A stretch of 64,000 bases of DNA from Desulfoferula mesophila (GTDB lineage: Bacteria; Desulfobacterota; Desulfarculia; Desulfarculales; Desulfarculaceae): positions 2,557,501 through 2,621,500 of the forward strand of contig NZ_AP028679.1 in assembly GCF_037076455.1 (NCBI RefSeq), read 5' to 3'. The position numbers and the translations under genes are program-made. Each line of letters begins with the position of its first letter. Position 1 is the stretch's first letter. The notes below the pieces were generated by a model that was not told the origin of the DNA, ran no database searches, and saw only the letters and a list, made by a program, of their open reading frames with translations. Of the stretch, positions 60,900-64,000 are shown piece by piece.

Positions 60900-62411
60900 G
60901 TGTACACGGACATGGATCAATGGGCCCGGATCAGACTTGAGTTGCGCGATGGCCAGGCGAGCAAGCGCGAGTTAATGCGTAGAGAGGGCATCCATTGGGA
61001 TACCCTGCAAAAGATTCAGAATTTTCCCGAGCCTCCCGGATACCGGCTCAGCACCCCCCGAGCCAAGCCCAAGCTTGGCCCCTACCTTGAGTTGATCGCC
61101 CGGATCATAAAAGAGGACAAAAAGGTTCCCAAGAAGCAAAGGCACACGGCCACGCGCATATATCACCGCATCAAGGAGGCGGGTTATCAGGGCAAGTACA
61201 CCCAGGTAAAGGAGGCGGTGCGCGCAATCAAGCGCGTGAGCCAGGAGGTGTACATGCCCCTGGTCCATCGTCCCGGCGAGGCGCAGGTGGACTTTGGCTA
61301 TGCCCTGGCCAAGGTTTCCGGGGAGCTTCGCAAGATAGCGCTTTTTATCATGGCCTTGCCGTACTCCGATGCCTTTTTCGTGGCGGCCTTCGACAAGGAG
61401 TGCAGCGAGAGCTACTGGGAAGGGCATGCCAGGGCGTTCGAGTTTTTCGGTGGGGTGCCCCACCGGATCAGTTACGACAATAGCAAGGTCCTGGTTTCCA
61501 AGATCATAGGGCCTCATGAGCGCAAGCTGACCGATGGTTTTCTCAAGCTGCAGAGCCATTACCTTTTTCGGGAGCATTTTTGTCGGGTGCGGCGTCCAAA
61601 CGAGAAGGGCGTGGTGGAAGGGGTGGTCAAGTACGCCCGGCAGAATTTTTTGGTGCCAGTGCCCCAGGTGAAGGACCTGGCCGAGCTCAATGCCATGCTT
61701 TTAAGGCAGTGCCGCGACGACATGAAGCGCCGTTTGCGTGGCAAGGGCGGTAGCAAGGCCGAGGTTTTGCAGGAAGACCAGACAGCCTTTGTCCCCCTGC
61801 CTCCCTCCCGCTTCGATGCCTGCCGCAAACAGCCTACCCGGGCCAATTCATTGTCCCTGGTCCGCTTCGACGACAATGACTACTCGGTGCCGGTGGCTTG
61901 TGCCCACCATGAAATTGTGGCCAAGGGCTATGTGGATCGGGTGGTGCTCTGCCACCATGACGTGGTGGTGGCCCGCCACTCCCGATCCTGGGGCAAGGAA
62001 GGGGTGTTTTTCGACTACCGGCATTATCTGCCCTTGCTGGAGCGCAAGCCTGGCTCCCTGGACCACGCCCGCCCCCTGGCTGACCTAGATCTGTCTGAGT
62101 GCTTTGAGGTCTTGAGGCGGCGGCTGGTGGCCGGGGAAGACATGCCTGGCCAGGGCACCCGTAAATACATAAAGGTCCTACGTTTGCTGGAGGACCACTC
62201 CATGGCCAGACTGAAGCGGGCGGTGGAGCAGGCATTGTACGCGGGAGCCTATGCCCCGGAGGCCATTGTCCACCTGCTGGAGCCGCCATCATCAGGGCCC
62301 GCGGCCACCTTCCTGCTGGACGGTCGTGAGCACCTGGGCCGAGTGAGCGTGGCCGGGCCCGATATCACAGTCTATGACTCCCTCCTCGCGCAGGGAGGGG
62401 CGCTGTCATGA
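60900..62411 (+). CDS. istA: IS21 transposase IstA
   Basis: A 503-residue DDE transposase. The start VYTDMDQWARIRLEL matches the usual MYTDM/EQW start of IstA, so the GTG at 60900 with GGAGGAGC was chosen. HTH region SKRELMRREGIHWDTLQKI; catalytic D131 (QVDFGYA), D193 (SYDNSK) and E235 (RRPNEKGVVEG); C-terminal beta-barrel. It catalyses cut-and-paste transposition with IstB. Confidence 0.95.
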   Translation: MYTDMDQWARIRLELRDGQASKRELMRREGIHWDTLQKIQNFPEPPGYRLSTPRAKPKLGPYLELIARIIKEDKKVPKKQRHTATRIYHRIKEAGYQGKYTQVKEAVRAIKRVSQEVYMPLVHRPGEAQVDFGYALAKVSGELRKIALFIMALPYSDAFFVAAFDKECSESYWEGHARAFEFFGGVPHRISYDNSKVLVSKIIGPHERKLTDGFLKLQSHYLFREHFCRVRRPNEKGVVEGVVKYARQNFLVPVPQVKDLAELNAMLLRQCRDDMKRRLRGKGGSKAEVLQEDQTAFVPLPPSRFDACRKQPTRANSLSLVRFDDNDYSVPVACAHHEIVAKGYVDRVVLCHHDVVVARHSRSWGKEGVFFDYRHYLPLLERKPGSLDHARPLADLDLSECFEVLRRRLVAGEDMPGQGTRKYIKVLRLLEDHSMARLKRAVEQALYAGAYAPEAIVHLLEPPSSGPAATFLLDGREHLGRVSVAGPDITVYDSLLAQGGALS

Positions 62412-63184
62412 AGGACCAGGACAAACCCACCGTGCTCTTGGAGTACCACCTCAAAAAGCTGAAGCTGCCCACCATTCTCCGGGAATACGCGGCCATGGCC
62501 AAGGTCTGCAGCCAAGACCGCTCCGATTACATGACCTACCTGCTGCGCCTGACCGAGCGGGAGCTTCTGGACCGCGAGAAGCGGGCAGCCGAAAGGCGCA
62601 TCAAGCAAGCCGCCTTTCCGGTGATCAAGACCATGGACACCTTTGATTTCAAGGCACAGCCCTCCATCAATCAGCAGCTGGTCAGGGAGCTGATGAGGGG
62701 CGAGTACATCGCCAAAAAGGAAAACGTGCTCCTGATCGGAAACTCCGGCACCGGCAAGACCCAGCTGGCCAGCGCCATGGCCTTTGCGGCCTGCGCCCAG
62801 GGAAGCAAGGTGAAATTCTACAGCGCCACCGCCCTGGTCACAGAGCTCATGGAATGCCGCGAGGAAAGACGTCTGCAACGCCTGCAGAAACAGCTCCAGC
62901 GCCTACACCTGCTGGTCATCGATGAACTGGGCTATGTGCCCTTCTCCAAGATAGGCGCTCAAATGCTATTCGAGGTGGTGGGTAGGGCATATGAACAACA
63001 AAGCCTCATGATCACCACCAATCTCCCTTTCCAGCAATGGACGGAGGTCTTCGGCTCCGAAAGACTCACCGGTGCACTGCTGGACAGACTGACCCATAGG
63101 TGCCACATCATCGAGGCCAATGGAGAAAGCTACCGGCTCCGCCAAGCCAAAAGACGATCCCAGGCAAAGCCCAAAACCAACTAA
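62408..63184 (+). CDS. istB: IS21 helper ATPase IstB
   Basis: A 258-residue DnaC/DnaA-like AAA+ ATPase: Walker A LIGNSGTGKTQLASA, Walker B LHLLVIDELGYVPF and a sensor-1 SLMITTNLPFQQWTEVF. The ATG overlaps the istA stop. IstB assembles target DNA complexes for IstA. Confidence 0.95.
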   Translation: MKDQDKPTVLLEYHLKKLKLPTILREYAAMAKVCSQDRSDYMTYLLRLTERELLDREKRAAERRIKQAAFPVIKTMDTFDFKAQPSINQQLVRELMRGEYIAKKENVLLIGNSGTGKTQLASAMAFAACAQGSKVKFYSATALVTELMECREERRLQRLQKQLQRLHLLVIDELGYVPFSKIGAQMLFEVVGRAYEQQSLMITTNLPFQQWTEVFGSERLTGALLDRLTHRCHIIEANGESYRLRQAKRRSQAKPKTN

Positions 63185-63235
63185 GGCAAGATCATGATTG
63201 ACAGCATGAACAACAGGACTATATCTCTAAAACAA

Positions 63236-63286
63236 GTGTCACGGTTTTAGACCGCCAACTGTCCCGCACTTACTCCGCCATTCACA
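63236..63286 (-). repeat. IS21 right terminal repeat array
   Basis: Inverted copies of the left array: GTGTCACGGTTTT...CCGCCA and, at the outer edge, CCGCCATTCACA. They define the right boundary of the element. Confidence 0.8.
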
Positions 63287-63562
63287 GTTTTGGTTGTTGC
63301 GGACCGACTACGTGCTCGCCGGCAACTGTCGGACGCCTGGAAGACGATGGTGTGCTGGTCGTGGAGAGTATTTCTTGATTTTCGCCGGTATTTAAAATTC
63401 TAGCATACGTCTCGCGGCGATTGGAAGCATCTGCGGCAAAGTTAACAATGCTGAGGCCAAGGCCCGCTTGCCTCCCGGAGCAACCGCGCGGCGGTATTCC
63501 GATGATCCGGCGCCTTAGGCCCGCCAAGGCGTCCGGCCCAAAATTAATGGATGGAGGCGCAG

Positions 63563-63593
63563 TTGCGTACCGGCAAAGGGCTTGCCGTATAAT
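63563..63593 (+). promoter_or_regulatory. Possible promoter for kup
   Basis: A consensus -10 TATAAT at 63588 with TTGCGT at 63563, spaced 19 bp. Spacing is longer than ideal. It would give a leader of about 70 nt. Confidence 0.4.
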
Positions 63594-63673
63594 CTTGCAT
63601 TAGGTCGGAAGGTGCCGGGCACTGCAGGCCATCACTCGTTTCGGCCGCCGCGGAGGTGAAGGGAAGGCTCTGG

Positions 63674-64000
63674 ATGCCCGCAGCCAAGCACAATTCGATT
63701 CCAACAGCTCCGGGCTCCCCTCCGCCCACGGAGAAGAGCGGGGCTCCTATCGACAAGCGGCTGGCCGGCCTTTCCCTGGCCGCCCTGGGGGTGGTCTTCG
63801 GGGACATCGCCACCAGCCCCATATACGCCATCAGGGAATGCTTTCACGGCGAATATGGAATCGCGGTCACCCAGGCCAACGTGATGGGCATCCTGTCGTT
63901 GATGTTCTGGTCCCTCATCCTGATCGTGGGTTTCAAATACCTCACCTTCGTTTTTAGGGCGGACAACCATGGAGAAGGGGGCGTCATAGCCCTTACCGCC
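63674..64000 (+). CDS. kup: Kup-family potassium transporter, N-terminal part (cut by window end)
   Basis: The first 109 codons of a Kup/HAK potassium uptake protein. After a 28-residue Pro/Ala-rich N-terminus come [20 protein letters not shown], the diagnostic first membrane segment, and [16 protein letters not shown] in the second. The frame is open to the window edge. ATG at 63674 follows a GAAGG site. Kup mediates proton-coupled K+ uptake. Confidence 0.93.
   Translation, partial: MPAAKHNSIPTAPGSPPPTEKSGAPIDKRLAGLSLAALGVVFGDIATSPIYAIRECFHGEYGIAVTQANVMGILSLMFWSLILIVGFKYLTFVFRADNHGEGGVIALTA

Larger units (their letters stand above)
60760..63286 (+). mobile_element. IS21-family insertion sequence
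   Basis: About 2.5 kb with istA and istB overlapping by ATGA and inverted terminal arrays. The left end begins TGTAAATGGCGG and the right end is TGTGAATGGCGG on the other strand; inner copies TGGCGG...AAAACCGTGACAC occur at 60794 and, inverted, at 63236-63257. No clear target duplication was seen. Both genes are full length, so it is probably active. Confidence 0.9.

Noticed and set aside
63480-63673. A cyclic-di-AMP (ydaO-type) riboswitch before kup
   Set aside because: I looked for the conserved ydaO blocks and pseudoknot strands and could not build them; only a GC-rich leader is present.

Overview
The window is GC-rich bacterial DNA with tightly packed, often ATGA/TGATG-overlapping operons. 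The gene set suggests an anaerobic, acid-degrading Desulfobacterota (deltaproteobacterial) relative such as the Desulfarculales: a tripartite tricarboxylate transporter with a beta-keto-acid cleavage enzyme, methylmalonyl-CoA epimerase, an FmdE-like protein, a rubrerythrin-like protein, an FeS-flavin OYE-type reductase and a MaoC hydratase. This placement is inferred from gene content only; no 16S rRNA or other phylogenetic marker was analysed.

Layout. 1-3.6 kb: UDP-glucuronate decarboxylase/Nudix pair, a small Cys-rich protein with a cupin, and a YedY-like oxidoreductase coupled to a chagasin-type inhibitor. 4.1-11.1 kb: a catabolic locus with a LacI-type regulator, two 16-bp operators 185 bp apart, a BKACE enzyme, a 3-hydroxyacyl-CoA dehydrogenase, TctC-TctB-TctA and methylmalonyl-CoA epimerase. 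11.3-32.5 kb: chromosomal core genes including a globin-coupled histidine kinase, a stand-alone archaeal-type Thr-tRNA editing domain, pyruvate kinase, FtsH, an FKBP-methyltransferase fusion, YceI, a Ser/Thr kinase fused to a DUF1566 domain, a GT9 glycosyltransferase, an FeS-flavin reductase, HtrA, SurE, a YkgJ-type protein and a sodium:solute symporter.

32.7-57.3 kb: a 24.5-kb integrated element inserted in tRNA-Asn(GTT). A 53-bp piece of the tRNA gene is duplicated at the far end next to a tyrosine integrase, and both ends carry GGGTAAGCA repeats spaced 11 bp apart. Inside are an AlpA-like excisionase, a plasmid- or satellite-style replication module (RepA-like helicase, AT-rich repeat region resembling an origin, CHC2/Toprim primase), DUF5681 and small unknown genes, a large STAND-BTAD regulator, an IS110 transposase with a possible bridge RNA, and the main cargo: an overlapping five-gene operon kaiC-kaiB-hybrid PAS histidine kinase-(REC-PAS-PAS-GGDEF-EAL)-diguanylate cyclase. 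This looks like a KaiA-less clock- or timer-like KaiBC module wired to two-component and cyclic-di-GMP output, carried on a mobile element. It is the strongest candidate here for an undescribed system. The fourth gene carries a one-base frameshift in this sequence.

57.5-64 kb: chromosome again, with a QueG-like FeS protein, a DUF1330-like protein, a MaoC hydratase, a remnant of a phage terminase small subunit, an intact IS21-type element (istA/istB with inverted multiple-repeat ends), and the start of a Kup potassium transporter cut off by the window edge.
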